Both the position numbers and the translations under genes were made by a program. 64,000 bases of DNA from positions 6,014,001-6,078,000 of the forward strand of contig NZ_CP060394.1 of the NCBI RefSeq assembly GCF_014274465.1. The letters run 5' to 3'. Within the stretch, counting starts at the first letter, position 1; each line of letters starts with the position of its first letter. Below are positions 37,846-47,006 of this stretch, piece after piece. The notes under the pieces were generated by a model that made no database searches, had not been told where the DNA came from, and worked only from the letters and a program-made list of their open reading frames with translations. This DNA comes from Alloacidobacterium dinghuense. Lineage in GTDB: Bacteria > Acidobacteriota > Terriglobia > Terriglobales > Acidobacteriaceae.

Positions 37846-39021
37846 TTACTCTTGTGGCTGCAGGCCGATCGTCCGGAAAAGTTCCAGCAGCTTAGGCGCG
37901 GCAATGTGCTGGTAGTCCGTCGTGAGCAGCCCGAAGGTCTCTGGCGCATCGTAGGTGCGGCTGTAGCCGCTAGACTGCGTTCCGTTCAGCGGCCAGTAAC
38001 TCCAGCCCAGTTCAGGATGCTCCTTCACATAACGTACAAATCCGCGAATCCACTCGCCGTTAGGATCGCTTCCACAGCCCGTTAACGTCTGGCAGGTTCC
38101 AAATTCACCGATCCACAGCGGAATCGCCGGCGTTGTCTGCAGTAAGAATCCTGCACGTTCATCGAATGCCTTTTGCAGCTCGGCATAGTTCTGGGTCTGC
38201 GCTCCAAACGAATACGCATGCGGCGAATACACCGCACGATTTGGAACATCGAGGAACACCGGAAGATGCGCCGCGCCGCGAAAATCAGTCGAGTACTGCG
38301 GTCCCTCAATCATCACCAGCAGTTTCGGACTCACGCTGAGCACAGCGTTGCCGCCGCGAGTGGCAGCCGCATGCCAGTCCAGTTTCTTATTGTCGCCGCC
38401 CCACACCGCGCCGCTGCGAAGTTCGTTGCGCAGGTCAACACCAACCACCCACGGCTGGTTGCGATAGCGCCGCGCGATCGTCTTCCAATCGGCCAGCCAC
38501 GCACTTTCGGGATATTCCTTGCTGTACCACAGCCCATTGCCGTCATCATCCTTGCAGCACCAGTCGGCGCGGCTCACGTGATTGTCGAGAATCACCATGA
38601 TCTGTGCCTTGGCCAGCGCGTCGATGACGATGTCCATCACCTCCATCGCATGCTTGCCGCGGAGCTGCGGATTCGCCTTGATCGCATAGTCAGCAACCAC
38701 CGGATTCTTCTCCAGCGTCTCATTTGCCCACGGCAGTCGCACGGAGTTGAAGCCCATTCTCTTGATCAGGCCGACAATCGTGGCCAGTGGCGCATGGTCA
38801 AGGCCGCCCGGAACATATTCCTTCTCATCAAAGCCATACCAGTTCACCGACTTTAACTGCACCGGCGATTTCTTCGCATCGACAATTTTGTAGCCGCTGG
38901 TGTGGAGCGGCAATTGCGGCGAAGCCTGGGCATGGCTCCATTGAGCGCCGGAAACCAGAAGCAAAACGAGCATCTGCGTAAGGGTCAGGAGCTCTTTCAA
39001 AGCGCCGGAAAAAGAACTCAT
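37846..39021 (-). CDS. Secreted glycoside hydrolase family 5 (endoglucanase-like)
   Basis: A 391-residue exported enzyme. A signal peptide (about 13-32) precedes a (beta/alpha)8 GH5 domain. The acid/base Glu is in GVDLRNELRS near 199 and the nucleophile Glu in PLWIGEFGTCQ near 312; the substrate-site HAYSFGAQ and WSYWPLNGTQ also fit. The closest family flavour is bacterial endo-beta-1,4-glucanase of the E1 type; the substrate could be cellulose or another beta-glucan. Its start overlaps the upstream carbohydrate-binding gene by four bases. Confidence 0.9.
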   Translation of the reverse strand: MSSFSGALKELLTLTQMLVLLLVSGAQWSHAQASPQLPLHTSGYKIVDAKKSPVQLKSVNWYGFDEKEYVPGGLDHAPLATIVGLIKRMGFNSVRLPWANETLEKNPVVADYAIKANPQLRGKHAMEVMDIVIDALAKAQIMVILDNHVSRADWCCKDDDGNGLWYSKEYPESAWLADWKTIARRYRNQPWVVGVDLRNELRSGAVWGGDNKKLDWHAAATRGGNAVLSVSPKLLVMIEGPQYSTDFRGAAHLPVFLDVPNRAVYSPHAYSFGAQTQNYAELQKAFDERAGFLLQTTPAIPLWIGEFGTCQTLTGCGSDPNGEWIRGFVRYVKEHPELGWSYWPLNGTQSSGYSRTYDAPETFGLLTTDYQHIAAPKLLELFRTIGLQPQE

Positions 39022-39719
39022 CGCACTTCTTTGAAATCAAAATAAGCGAGATTCATGTTTCCCTGCGTGAGAATGTGAATGGTCAGCACGCTTTCTCCCG
39101 CAGGCAGATCGAGTCTTACCAGGTCCTGCTGCACATTCCAGTGGTGCCACTGTCGCCAGGCAATCGGATCGGAGGCATTGGCAGTTGAAGTGATATTCAG
39201 AGGCCCCGATGCCGGAACCCCGTCAACATCGATCGAAATCACGCCGCCGCGATTTGAGGTGTAGAGCAGATCAGCCTTATACGTCCCTGCCTTGCGGGTC
39301 TTCACCGTGATGTTGAACCACTCGCCGGGCTCCGTCCATCCCACATAGAGCTGGTTCTCCGGCGGCTTCACCAGGTTGTAGGGACTATTGTCGATCTGAT
39401 CGTGAAACTTGGTGTACGAGGTATCGACGCCCTCGTCCATCCGGAACTGGTTCAGATACGTACCGTCCGCAGGATTCAACCCGCCACTGCCCAGATTCTT
39501 TTCCGTCGTGTCGTAGTAGGCGACGCCGGGTCCGCCGCTATCGTAGTAAGCGCACTGCACGCGTCCGGGAATAGCCTGCGGTCCGCCTTTGTAATGGCTA
39601 TCCGCATAGGGAGTGCCCTTGTAAGTGCTGTGAAAGTCCGTTGGTGCGGATGCCTGCTCTTGCAGCCCGGGTGCAAGGAACAAAATGAATGATGGAAGAA
39701 CGAGACAGAATCGCAGCAC
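39018..39719 (-). CDS. Secreted carbohydrate-binding (CBM6/35-like) protein
   Basis: A 233-residue exported beta-sandwich protein. After a signal peptide (LPSFILFLAPGLQEQAS) it has the layout of a CBM6/CBM35-like module: VQCAYYDSGGPGVAYYD and GEWFNITVKTRKAGTY, then VISIDVDG, and the end DLPAGESVLTIHI with NLAYFDF. There are no catalytic residues that I recognise. It is translationally coupled to the GH5 gene, so the pair probably forms a split binding-plus-catalytic unit outside the cell. Confidence 0.8.
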   Translation of the reverse strand: MLRFCLVLPSFILFLAPGLQEQASAPTDFHSTYKGTPYADSHYKGGPQAIPGRVQCAYYDSGGPGVAYYDTTEKNLGSGGLNPADGTYLNQFRMDEGVDTSYTKFHDQIDNSPYNLVKPPENQLYVGWTEPGEWFNITVKTRKAGTYKADLLYTSNRGGVISIDVDGVPASGPLNITSTANASDPIAWRQWHHWNVQQDLVRLDLPAGESVLTIHILTQGNMNLAYFDFKEVR

Positions 39720-39768
39720 AGTTTCCCCAGAGTGAAATCAGTCTACGCGGAAACGCTATGGATAGGGC

Positions 39769-40563
39769 TTAATTCTTCTGGCACTTGGGGCACCAATAGA
39801 TCGTGCGTCCGGCAAGGTCGGCGCGCTGAATCTTCGTGCCGCAGACAAAGCAAGGCTTGCCATGCCTGCGATAGACATAGCGCTCCTCGTCTTCGCGCAC
39901 AGGCCCCGTCTTGTGCGGACGGTCCTTCGCAAGCGTCGTCACATAGCGCGTGTCTCGTACGCCCGCGCCCATCAATTTTTTCGCGTCCCTCCAGATGCCC
40001 TTAAGGGCGGCGTGATCAACTTCTCTGCCCGGTCGCAGCGGATGGATGCGCGCTCGATACAAAATCTCCGCGCGATAGATATTGCCAATGCCCGCGATTA
40101 CTGATTGATCCATCAGCAGCGCGCCAATCGGAGTGTCACGCTTTGCGATCTTCTCAAACGCTGGCTCCGGATCGGAGCCGGCAATCAGAGGATCAGGCCC
40201 GAGTCGCTTGAGCAGCGCCTGCCAATCTGCGTGCCCGAAGATCGAAGTATCGGTCCCGCCGCGCAGCTCAATCCAGTCTGTTTTCGTATAGATGCGCAGC
40301 CGCAGCGCGCCTCGCGCCGGTGGCAGCGGAATCTCGCCCTGGTGGAAATCCCCGAACATGCCCAGGTGAATATGCAGAATCAGATCGCGGCCAAAGTGAT
40401 ACCCAAGATGTTTGCCGACAGCATCGATTCGCGCCAGCTTGCGACCATCAAGAATCTCAGCATCTGGAAAGCCGCCGTTCGGCGAATCCACGCGCACGCG
40501 CTTCCTCGCGAAAACCCTGGCATGGTTTTCCGCGAAGCGATGAATTTCATTTCCTTCCGGCAT
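39769..40563 (-). CDS. Fpg/Nei-family DNA glycosylase (endonuclease VIII-like)
   Basis: A 264-residue base-excision enzyme that removes oxidised bases and nicks the strand. The catalytic N-terminus is MPEGNEI (Pro2 and Glu3). Also present are the helix-two-turn-helix region (LLMDQSVIAGIGNIYRAEIL, with the DNA-contacting Asn) and a C-terminal zinc finger C-x2-C ... C-x2-C (CFVCG, CPKCQ). The details fit the Nei2 type seen in actinobacteria better than MutM. No ribosome site is clear. It lies 49 bases upstream of the carbohydrate-binding gene on the same strand. Confidence 0.92.
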   Translation of the reverse strand: MPEGNEIHRFAENHARVFARKRVRVDSPNGGFPDAEILDGRKLARIDAVGKHLGYHFGRDLILHIHLGMFGDFHQGEIPLPPARGALRLRIYTKTDWIELRGGTDTSIFGHADWQALLKRLGPDPLIAGSDPEPAFEKIAKRDTPIGALLMDQSVIAGIGNIYRAEILYRARIHPLRPGREVDHAALKGIWRDAKKLMGAGVRDTRYVTTLAKDRPHKTGPVREDEERYVYRRHGKPCFVCGTKIQRADLAGRTIYWCPKCQKN

Positions 40564-40846
40564 ACGATTGAGCTACCACAAAGAGTGAAATACCCGATGA
40601 GCGCAAACTGCGCTCCCGGCTCTGCCCGAAGTTCATGCTCCTGAAAGGGAACCAAGTGGTTGTAATTGTACTGTGAGCCGAAGCCCCGCTTAAAGGCGGG
40701 TCAGGCCTCAGTAACAAGCCGACGAAATGTTATTTTGACGGGAAGCGAAGAATGCAGGCGATTCGTACGATGCCATCACAGTGGAGTTGGCATTCACCAG
40801 CCTCTAAGCCCACAGCGAAACGATGAGCGAGGCTGGTGCGCCGAGG
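40564..40846. other. Intergenic region with no recognised gene
   Basis: About 280 bases between the DNA glycosylase gene and the small protein gene. A short GC stem (CCCGC-ttaaag-GCGGG near 40685-40700) is the only structure I see. Confidence 0.35.
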
Positions 40847-41017
40847 TCAATTCCAAACCAACTTCACCGGAACCGCTTCAATGCGGCAAAACATATCCGG
40901 CTCCATCCTGTTCACGTGTGCCTTGAATTTCTCGGCCTCTTCGCGCGTATTGAACATGAGGGTGTTGTATACCTGTCCGGCTCGCAACTGTTCGCATTTC
41001 CAAAGGGTGTCAGTCAT
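40847..41017 (-). CDS. Small hypothetical protein (56 residues)
   Basis: A short frame with good protein character: M-T-D-T-L-W-K-C-E-Q-L-R-A-G, then YNTLMFNTREEAEKFKAHV, and DMFCRIEAVPVKLVWN at the end. The composition (mixed hydrophobic, charged, few rare residues) and a strand-helix-strand pattern suggest a compact folded domain. The ATG at 41017 has GGAG about 11 bases upstream. It lies 60 bases after the dnaK terminator on the same strand, so it should have its own promoter. Function unknown; it is too short for most gene finders. Confidence 0.65.
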   Translation of the reverse strand: MTDTLWKCEQLRAGQVYNTLMFNTREEAEKFKAHVNRMEPDMFCRIEAVPVKLVWN

Positions 41018-41049
41018 TTTTGCAAATACTCCAATCTACACTTCTATAA

Positions 41050-41087
41050 ACACAAGGGGCGCGCTAACGTTTCGTTTGAGCGCGCCC
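41050..41087 (-). terminator. Rho-independent terminator of dnaK
   Basis: An 8-bp perfect stem (GGGCGCGC at 41057-41064, GCGCGCCC at 41080-41087) with a 15-base loop. On the minus strand it is followed by CTTGTGTTTATAG. It lies 35 bases after the dnaK stop. Confidence 0.75.
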
Positions 41088-41121
41088 TCAGTTGTTACTA
41101 TTTCTTTCTTATCGCGCTCAG

Positions 41122-43047
41122 TTATTTTTTCTCGTCAACATCTACGTATTCAGCATCGATGACGCCTTCGTCCTTCTTCTGCTCCGCAGTGTCAGACGCC
41201 GCCTGCGCTCCATCTGTTGGAGCGCCCGCCGCAGGGCCGGCTGCGTTGGCCTTGTACATGGCCTCGGCCAGCTTGTGCGATGCCGCGGTCAGTTTCTCGC
41301 GGGCTGCATTTAACTCAGATGCAGAAGGCGAACCTTCGAGCGTCTTTTTTGCATCGGCAAGTGCGTTTTCCACATCGGTCTTGTCGCTGCCGGAAACCTT
41401 ATCGCCGCTCTCCTTCAACATCTTCTCGATGTTGTAGACCAGGTTGTCGAGTCCGTTCCGAGCCTCGATCTCGTCACGCTTCGTCTTGTCTTCGGCCGAA
41501 TGCGCTTCCGCATCCTTGGCCATCCGCTCCACTTCCTCTTTGCTTAGACCCGAAGACGACGTGATCGTGATCTTCTGGTCCTTGCCCGTCGCATTATCCT
41601 TTGCAGTGACATTTAAAATGCCGTTGGCATCGATATCGAACGTCACTTCGATCTGCGGAATGCCACGCGGAGCCGGAGGAATGCCGCTCAGCTTGAACTT
41701 GCCCAGCGTGCGGTTCTGCTGCGCCATCGGTCGCTCGCCCTGCAGCACGTGCACTTCAACTTCCGTCTGCGAGTCAGCCGCCGTCGAGAACGTCTCCGTC
41801 TTCTTCGTCGGAATCGTCGTGTTACGCGGAATCATTGGCGTCGCCACAGCACCCAGCGTTTCGATCGAGAGCGTCAGCGGCGTTACGTCGAGCAACAGCA
41901 GGTCCTTCACTTCACCCGAGAGCACGCCAGCCTGCACCGCAGCGCCGATCGCGACGACTTCATCAGGATTCACGCCCTTGTGCGGTTCCTTGCCGAAAAG
42001 CTCCTTCACCAGTTGCTGAATGCGCGGCATGCGCGTCTGTCCACCAACGAGAACTACCTCGTCGATCTTGCTTGCATCCACGCCGGCATCCGCCATCGCC
42101 TTCTTGCAAGGTTCCAGCGAGCGCTGAATCAAGTCCTCAACCAACTGCTCCAGCTTCGCGCGCGTCAGCTTCTTCACCAGGTGCTTCGGTCCGCTCGCGT
42201 CTGCCGTGATGAACGGGAGGTTGATCTCAGTTTCCAACGCGGTCGAAAGCTCAATCTTCGCGCGCTCTGCTGCATCCTTCAGACGCTGCAGGGCCATTTC
42301 GTTGCCCTTCGCACGGAGGTCTAGGCCTTCGTCCTTCTTGAACTCGTCAATCAACCAGTCCACAATCTTCTGGTCGATGTTGTCGCCACCCAGGTGCGTA
42401 TCACCATTGGTCGACTTCACTTCGATCACGCCCTCGCCTACTTCCAATATCGAAATATCGAAGGTGCCGCCGCCAAAATCGTACACGGCAATCGTCTCGT
42501 CCTTCTTCTTGTCGAGACCGTAAGCCAATGCCGCGGCCGTCGGCTCGTTCACGATGCGTTTTACGTCAAGACCAGCGATCTTGCCGGCATCTTTCGTCGC
42601 CTGCCGCTGCGCGTCATTGAAGTACGCAGGAACTGTGATGACGGCTTCCGTCACTGAAGTGCCGAGGTAATCCTCGGCCGCCTTCTTCAGCTTCTGCAGA
42701 ATCATCGCCGAGACCTCCGGCGGAGTGTATAGCTTGCCCTGCGCCTCCACGGCAACATGGTCACCCTGCTGCACTACCTTGTAGGGAACCATCTTCATCT
42801 CGTCGTTTACTTCGTTGTAACGACGCCCCATGAAGCGCTTGATCGAGTAAATCGTGTTCTGCGGGTTGGTGATAGCCTGGCGCTTCGCCACCTGGCCAAC
42901 AAGGCGCTCACCGCTCTTGGTAAAGCCCACAACGGATGGCGTAGTCCTGCCACCCTCTTCGTTGGCGATCACCTTCGGCTCGCCGCCTTCCATTACGGCT
43001 ACGACGGAGTTCGTCGTGCCCAAGTCAATTCCAATAATTTTTGCCAT
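41122..43047 (-). CDS. dnaK: Molecular chaperone DnaK (Hsp70)
   Basis: ATP-driven chaperone of 641 residues. The N-terminal ATPase domain has [20 protein letters not shown] at the start, [15 protein letters not shown] near 165 and [17 protein letters not shown] near 190. The substrate domain starts after the [16 protein letters not shown] linker near 390. The C-terminus ends with [13 protein letters not shown], the EEVD-like co-chaperone tail. The family start is the ATG at 43047, not the one five codons upstream. There is no dnaJ or grpE next to it; dnaJ lies 9.5 kb away with hspR. A probable HspR operator lies upstream. Confidence 0.98.
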   Translation of the reverse strand: MAKIIGIDLGTTNSVVAVMEGGEPKVIANEEGGRTTPSVVGFTKSGERLVGQVAKRQAITNPQNTIYSIKRFMGRRYNEVNDEMKMVPYKVVQQGDHVAVEAQGKLYTPPEVSAMILQKLKKAAEDYLGTSVTEAVITVPAYFNDAQRQATKDAGKIAGLDVKRIVNEPTAAALAYGLDKKKDETIAVYDFGGGTFDISILEVGEGVIEVKSTNGDTHLGGDNIDQKIVDWLIDEFKKDEGLDLRAKGNEMALQRLKDAAERAKIELSTALETEINLPFITADASGPKHLVKKLTRAKLEQLVEDLIQRSLEPCKKAMADAGVDASKIDEVVLVGGQTRMPRIQQLVKELFGKEPHKGVNPDEVVAIGAAVQAGVLSGEVKDLLLLDVTPLTLSIETLGAVATPMIPRNTTIPTKKTETFSTAADSQTEVEVHVLQGERPMAQQNRTLGKFKLSGIPPAPRGIPQIEVTFDIDANGILNVTAKDNATGKDQKITITSSSGLSKEEVERMAKDAEAHSAEDKTKRDEIEARNGLDNLVYNIEKMLKESGDKVSGSDKTDVENALADAKKTLEGSPSASELNAAREKLTAASHKLAEAMYKANAAGPAAGAPTDGAQAASDTAEQKKDEGVIDAEYVDVDEKK

Positions 43048-43109
43048 AGTCGTTTGCCCCACTGCCCTCGTGCTGGCTTCAGCGTTGAAATAGCTATTCT
43101 AGCTTCGCA

Positions 43110-43130
43110 CTTGAGTCATTTATTGTCAAC
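43110..43130 (-). promoter_or_regulatory. HAIR-like HspR operator upstream of dnaK
   Basis: CTTGAGT (43110-43116), seven bases, then TGTCAAC (43124-43130). The HspR box known from actinobacteria is CTTGAGT-N7-ACTCAAG; the first half matches 7 of 7 and the second 4 of 7, with the correct spacing. On the minus strand the weaker half also spells TTGACA, a -35-like box, so a bound repressor would block the polymerase. An hspR gene is present at 54274. Confidence 0.65.
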
Positions 43131-43254
43131 TTATCTGATGCCAGCATTTATATCCGGGATGCAATACTCTTATGACTTTCTAAGCTGCTGATTCCACGTT
43201 AAATACATCCGATCCGACCGGAACTGTATCTTAAGGAGGACAGCTCTTTCCCCT

Positions 43255-44841
43255 ATGGACGACGCTCCAACCCAAGATTTCGACCCGCGGGACGCGACTG
43301 GGGGAGTAAACCCTTGGCTGATCGCCGTTTCCGTCATGCTGGCCACCTTCATGGAGGTGCTGGACACCGCCATCGCCTCGGTCGCCCTCCCGTACATCGC
43401 CGGATCTCTGTCTGCCTCGACCGACGAAGCGACATGGGTCCTGACCAGCTATCTGGTCGCCAACGCGGTCATTCTCCCGGCCAGCAACTGGTTTGCCCTC
43501 CGCTTCGGGCGCAAGCGCTTTCTCATCATCTGCGTCATCATTTTCACCATCGCCTCATTTTTCTGCGGAGCCGCGCCCTCCCTCGGCTTCATCCTCATCG
43601 CCCGCATTGTTCAGGGAGCAGGCGGGGGAGCCCTGCAGCCGCTCTCGCAAGCTATTCTGCTGGAGAGCTTTCCGCCCAAAAAGAGGGCCGCTGCCATGGC
43701 CGTCTTCGCTTTCGGCGTGGTAGTCGCGCCAATCCTCGGCCCCACCCTGGGTGGGTGGCTTACGGACACCTATAGCTGGCGCTACGCTTTTTACATCAAT
43801 ATTCCAATCGGTGTCCTGGCCGTTTTCATGATCAGCCGCTTCGTCCACGACCCGCCGTACATCAAGCATGCCAAGGCCGGCCCGTTCGATAATATCGGCT
43901 TCGGCCTCTTGGCCGTCTGGATAGGATGCCTCCAGGTTGTCCTCGACAAGGGCCAGGAGGACGACTGGTTTGGCGCCATCTGGATCCGCTGGGCGGTCGC
44001 CGCTGTGGTGGTCGGCTTCGTCTGGTTCATCATCCACTCGTTGCGGAAAAAGAATCCTCTGGTCAATCTCCGCGCCCTGAAGGATTGGAACTTCGCTGTC
44101 GGCTGTTCGCTGATGCTCGTCTTCGGCCTGAGTGTTTATTCCACCATCACCGTCCTCCCGCTCTTCTACCAGGAGGTTCTCGGATATACCGCCTTTACCG
44201 CTGGCTGGGTCGTGGGGCCGCGCGGTTTTGGAGCTATCGCCGCCATGCCTGTCGTCGGCATCCTGGGCAGCAGGATCGACGCGCGCTACCTGCTCACGTT
44301 TGGCTTTATGATCTTCGGCATTACCTCGCTGATCTTCGGGAATGTCACCACCGACATCAGCCCGACGACTCTGCTTTGGCCCATTATCATTACAGGATTT
44401 GCCCTGAGCTTCGTCTTCGTGCCGATTACTACTCAGGCCTACGGCACGCTCAGTAACGAGCAGATCGGGAACGCAAGCGGCATCTTCAATCTGGTGCGCA
44501 ACATCGGAGGTTCGATCGGGATATCCGTCGCGCAGACCATGATTACCCGTCGCGCAGACCTCCACCAGCACGACCTCGCGAATTCCATTCCCCGTTCCAG
44601 CTACTGGCTCCAGCAGAGAATGAGTAGCATGACCACGTATCTAGGCCATCAGACAAATCCGGGCAATGCCGCAGCCGCCAGCCAGGCGCAGCTTTACCAG
44701 CAGCTGGGTCATCAGTCGCTGCTCTGGGCCTTTGTCGACGTCTTCCGCTACATCGCTCTGACCTGCTTTGGCTGCATCGTTCTCGTTTGGCTCTTCCGCA
44801 GGATCAAGCCCGGCAAGAAAGCTCCGGCAGGCGCCCATTGA
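43255..44841 (+). CDS. DHA2-family multidrug efflux MFS transporter
   Basis: A 528-residue inner-membrane proton antiporter with 14 predicted helices, typical of the EmrB/QacA (DHA2) class. The first helix motif LATFMEVLDTAIASVALPYI, the motif A-like NWFALRFGRKRFLI and motif C GVVVAPILGPTLGGWLTD near 158 are all present. Drug specificity is unknown. No EmrA-like adaptor is adjacent, so it may work alone or with a distant partner. AAGGAGG lies about 15 bases upstream of the ATG, a rather long spacing. It is divergent from dnaK and shares the 207-base region with the HAIR box. Confidence 0.9.
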   Translation: MDDAPTQDFDPRDATGGVNPWLIAVSVMLATFMEVLDTAIASVALPYIAGSLSASTDEATWVLTSYLVANAVILPASNWFALRFGRKRFLIICVIIFTIASFFCGAAPSLGFILIARIVQGAGGGALQPLSQAILLESFPPKKRAAAMAVFAFGVVVAPILGPTLGGWLTDTYSWRYAFYINIPIGVLAVFMISRFVHDPPYIKHAKAGPFDNIGFGLLAVWIGCLQVVLDKGQEDDWFGAIWIRWAVAAVVVGFVWFIIHSLRKKNPLVNLRALKDWNFAVGCSLMLVFGLSVYSTITVLPLFYQEVLGYTAFTAGWVVGPRGFGAIAAMPVVGILGSRIDARYLLTFGFMIFGITSLIFGNVTTDISPTTLLWPIIITGFALSFVFVPITTQAYGTLSNEQIGNASGIFNLVRNIGGSIGISVAQTMITRRADLHQHDLANSIPRSSYWLQQRMSSMTTYLGHQTNPGNAAAASQAQLYQQLGHQSLLWAFVDVFRYIALTCFGCIVLVWLFRRIKPGKKAPAGAH

Positions 44842-44911
44842 GTCATCGTTTGTCTTCGTGAGTGCAAGCGAGGATCTGCAATTCCTTCGCGGTCGCACGA
44901 AAAAGGGGTGC

Positions 44912-44938
44912 CCCATCCTTTGCGCAGCAAAGGGTGGG
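44912..44938 (+). repeat. REP-like intergenic hairpin
   Basis: A 12-bp stem (CCCATCCTTTGC at 44912-44923 with GCAAAGGGTGGG at 44927-44938, one G-T wobble) with a GCA loop, inside a GGGGTGCCCC context. It lies between the efflux gene and the methyltransferase gene. I recall similar GGTGCCCCATCC elements as repeated in other acidobacterial genomes. Confidence 0.6.
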
Positions 44939-45034
44939 AAAGCAAGACCTCAACCCAACCAAACCTAACTCGCCTGTACGAACTTCGTGATATGCACACT
45001 AAACTATCTCGGAGCAAGAAATTCAGGAGAGCCC

Positions 45035-46516
45035 TTGTCCCCACAGAACGTCTACGACGCCGTCGAGTATCCCGGATTCCCCTACGCCCACACCCATCCC
45101 GACCAGCTCGCCGTCATGTCGCTGCTTTATGGGCTTGAGCCCGCCCCCGTAGCCGGCTGCCGCGTTCTCGAAGTCGCCTGCAATGAGGGCGCGAACATCA
45201 TCCCCATGGCCTACGCCATTCCCGGAGCCGAATTCGTCGGCTTCGACCTCGCGCCGGAGTGCATCGCGCGCGGACAGGCGCGTGTCCGCGAACTCGGTCT
45301 CAAGAACATTCGCATCTTCCAGGCCGATCTGCTCAAAGTGGGTCCGGAGCTGGGCGAATTCGACTACATCATCGCCCACGGTCTCTACGCCTGGGTGCCC
45401 GAACCGGTCCGCGACCGCCTGCTTGCGCTCTGCGGCGAGCTGCTCAAGCCCAACGGAGTCGCCTTCGTCAGCTACAACGCGCTCCCCGGCAGCCATCTGC
45501 GCCAGATGTTCCGCGAAATGATGGTCTTTCGCACGCAGGGCATCATCGATCCGGAAGAGCAGATCAAGACGGGAATCGAATTCATCGCGGCGCTCGCGGA
45601 AACACGCAAGGAAGGCGATGTCTACAAGACGCTGTTTGAGGAGCATCTCAAGCGCCTGCGCGTCAAGAACTGGAACGCCGTCTATCACGACGACTTCAGC
45701 CCCGTCTATCACCCGGTCTACTTCTCCCAGTTCATCGAGCACGCGGCGAAGCACGGACTGCAATACCTCACTGAAGCCGAACTGGTCGTACCCACCGATC
45801 CTTGTTTCAGAGCAGGCTTTCAGAGCGTCATCCAATCCGTCTCCGCTGACATGCTGGCGCAGGAGCAGATGCTCGACTTCGCCCGCATGCGCATGTATCG
45901 AGAAACGCTGCTCTGCCGCGCCCACCATCCGCTCAAGCGCAGGTTTCCGCCCGATTCCTTCCACCGCCTGCGCTTCGCATCATCAGCTGTCAGCGAGCCG
46001 GGCGAGGAAGCGTCCTCGCGCTTTTACACGCTCACCGGCGGCAAGAAGTTCCACTGCACGCACCCGGCAACCATCGCCATCATGGAAAAGCTGGTCGCAG
46101 CATGGCCTCATACCTTGAGCTATGACAACCTGATGCCGACGCTCGAAGAGCATGGCCTCACCCAACCCGACCAGGCAGCCATGCTGCTCCTGCAACTGGC
46201 AATTACGCAAATGATCGAGCTGCATGCATGGAATCCGCCCCTGGCCAGCGGCATCTCCGACCGTCCCCGCGCCACCGCCACCAGCCGCCTCGACACCGGC
46301 ACGCGCGACTCCACCGCAACCCTATGGCACACGCAGGTCGATCTCTCGGATCCCATCGGTCGCCACTGCCTGCAACTGCTTGACGGCACGCGCAATCGCG
46401 CCGCCCTCCTCGAAGCCCTGAAAGCGAGATTTCCGGAGACACCTGTCGAAGAACTGGAGCAGAGAATGGAGCCAAACCTGCGCTTTGTTTATCGCGCCGG
46501 TCTACTCGAAGGTTAG
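45035..46516 (+). CDS. SAM-dependent methyltransferase with methyltransferase regulatory domain
   Basis: A 493-residue cytoplasmic protein. The N-terminal part is a class I methyltransferase with motif I VLEVACNEGANIIPMA near 45, FVGFDLAPECIARGQARV near 69, and the post-IV FDYIIAHGLYAWVP near 107. The centre is the methyltransferase regulatory domain found in this family (about 210-300), followed by a helical C-terminal region ending LRFVYRAGLLEG. Substrate unknown. The TTG at 45035 with AGGAG just upstream gives the family N-terminus (SPQNVYDAVEYPG); the GTG 16 codons earlier has no ribosome site. Confidence 0.85.
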   Translation: MSPQNVYDAVEYPGFPYAHTHPDQLAVMSLLYGLEPAPVAGCRVLEVACNEGANIIPMAYAIPGAEFVGFDLAPECIARGQARVRELGLKNIRIFQADLLKVGPELGEFDYIIAHGLYAWVPEPVRDRLLALCGELLKPNGVAFVSYNALPGSHLRQMFREMMVFRTQGIIDPEEQIKTGIEFIAALAETRKEGDVYKTLFEEHLKRLRVKNWNAVYHDDFSPVYHPVYFSQFIEHAAKHGLQYLTEAELVVPTDPCFRAGFQSVIQSVSADMLAQEQMLDFARMRMYRETLLCRAHHPLKRRFPPDSFHRLRFASSAVSEPGEEASSRFYTLTGGKKFHCTHPATIAIMEKLVAAWPHTLSYDNLMPTLEEHGLTQPDQAAMLLLQLAITQMIELHAWNPPLASGISDRPRATATSRLDTGTRDSTATLWHTQVDLSDPIGRHCLQLLDGTRNRAALLEALKARFPETPVEELEQRMEPNLRFVYRAGLLEG

Positions 46517-46544
46517 GTATCGAAGGTTAAGTGCTGGCCGGTTC

Positions 46545-47006
46545 TTACAAGTGGCCAGAGGTTCGAAGATGGAAATATTCTTCGACCACGATCAGCATCA
46601 GCGTGGCAATGGACAGCACCATCTGCCAGCGTTCCATGCGGATTTTATGTGGGCTCAATGGCCGCATGCGCCATTGTGAGGCAGGACGGTTACGCAGGCG
46701 CCGAAGCTGCGCCAGAATCGCCAGATTCAACAGTGAGCCGGCCAGAGCCAGCACGATCATCGGTACCCGGATCCAGTTCGCGTGAAGCCGGTCCAGAAAA
46801 GTGGCAAGGCCGGCACTCACCACAACCGATCCCACGCCGATGATGAGCCGGAGGCCGTCAACCGCGGCGAAAAAGGTGCAAACGCTCTGCAGAACCGCGA
46901 AGAAAAAGCTCGATAATGCGATCGCTCTCCGCGTGTTGCCGCTCTGCTCCGGAATCGGCTCCGACGGCTGACCTGAGATCGGTCGTTTCTCTTGAATCTT
47001 TGACAC
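46545..47006 (-). CDS. Hypothetical multi-pass membrane protein
   Basis: A 153-residue protein with three hydrophobic helices near 28-50, 54-70 and 80-98 and a fourth near 128-142. A polar N-terminus and a basic loop (RLRNRPASQWRMRPLSPHKI) suggest loops in the cytoplasm. No family recognised. It starts with GTG at 47006 and lacks a clear ribosome site. The 5' part overlaps the out-of-frame tail of the decayed hydrolase upstream. Confidence 0.6.
   Translation of the reverse strand: MSKIQEKRPISGQPSEPIPEQSGNTRRAIALSSFFFAVLQSVCTFFAAVDGLRLIIGVGSVVVSAGLATFLDRLHANWIRVPMIVLALAGSLLNLAILAQLRRLRNRPASQWRMRPLSPHKIRMERWQMVLSIATLMLIVVEEYFHLRTSGHL

Noticed and set aside
40823-41437. Plus-strand frame over the 3' end of dnaK
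   Set aside because: Most of it is the reverse of dnaK; the 56-residue minus-strand frame explains the rest better.
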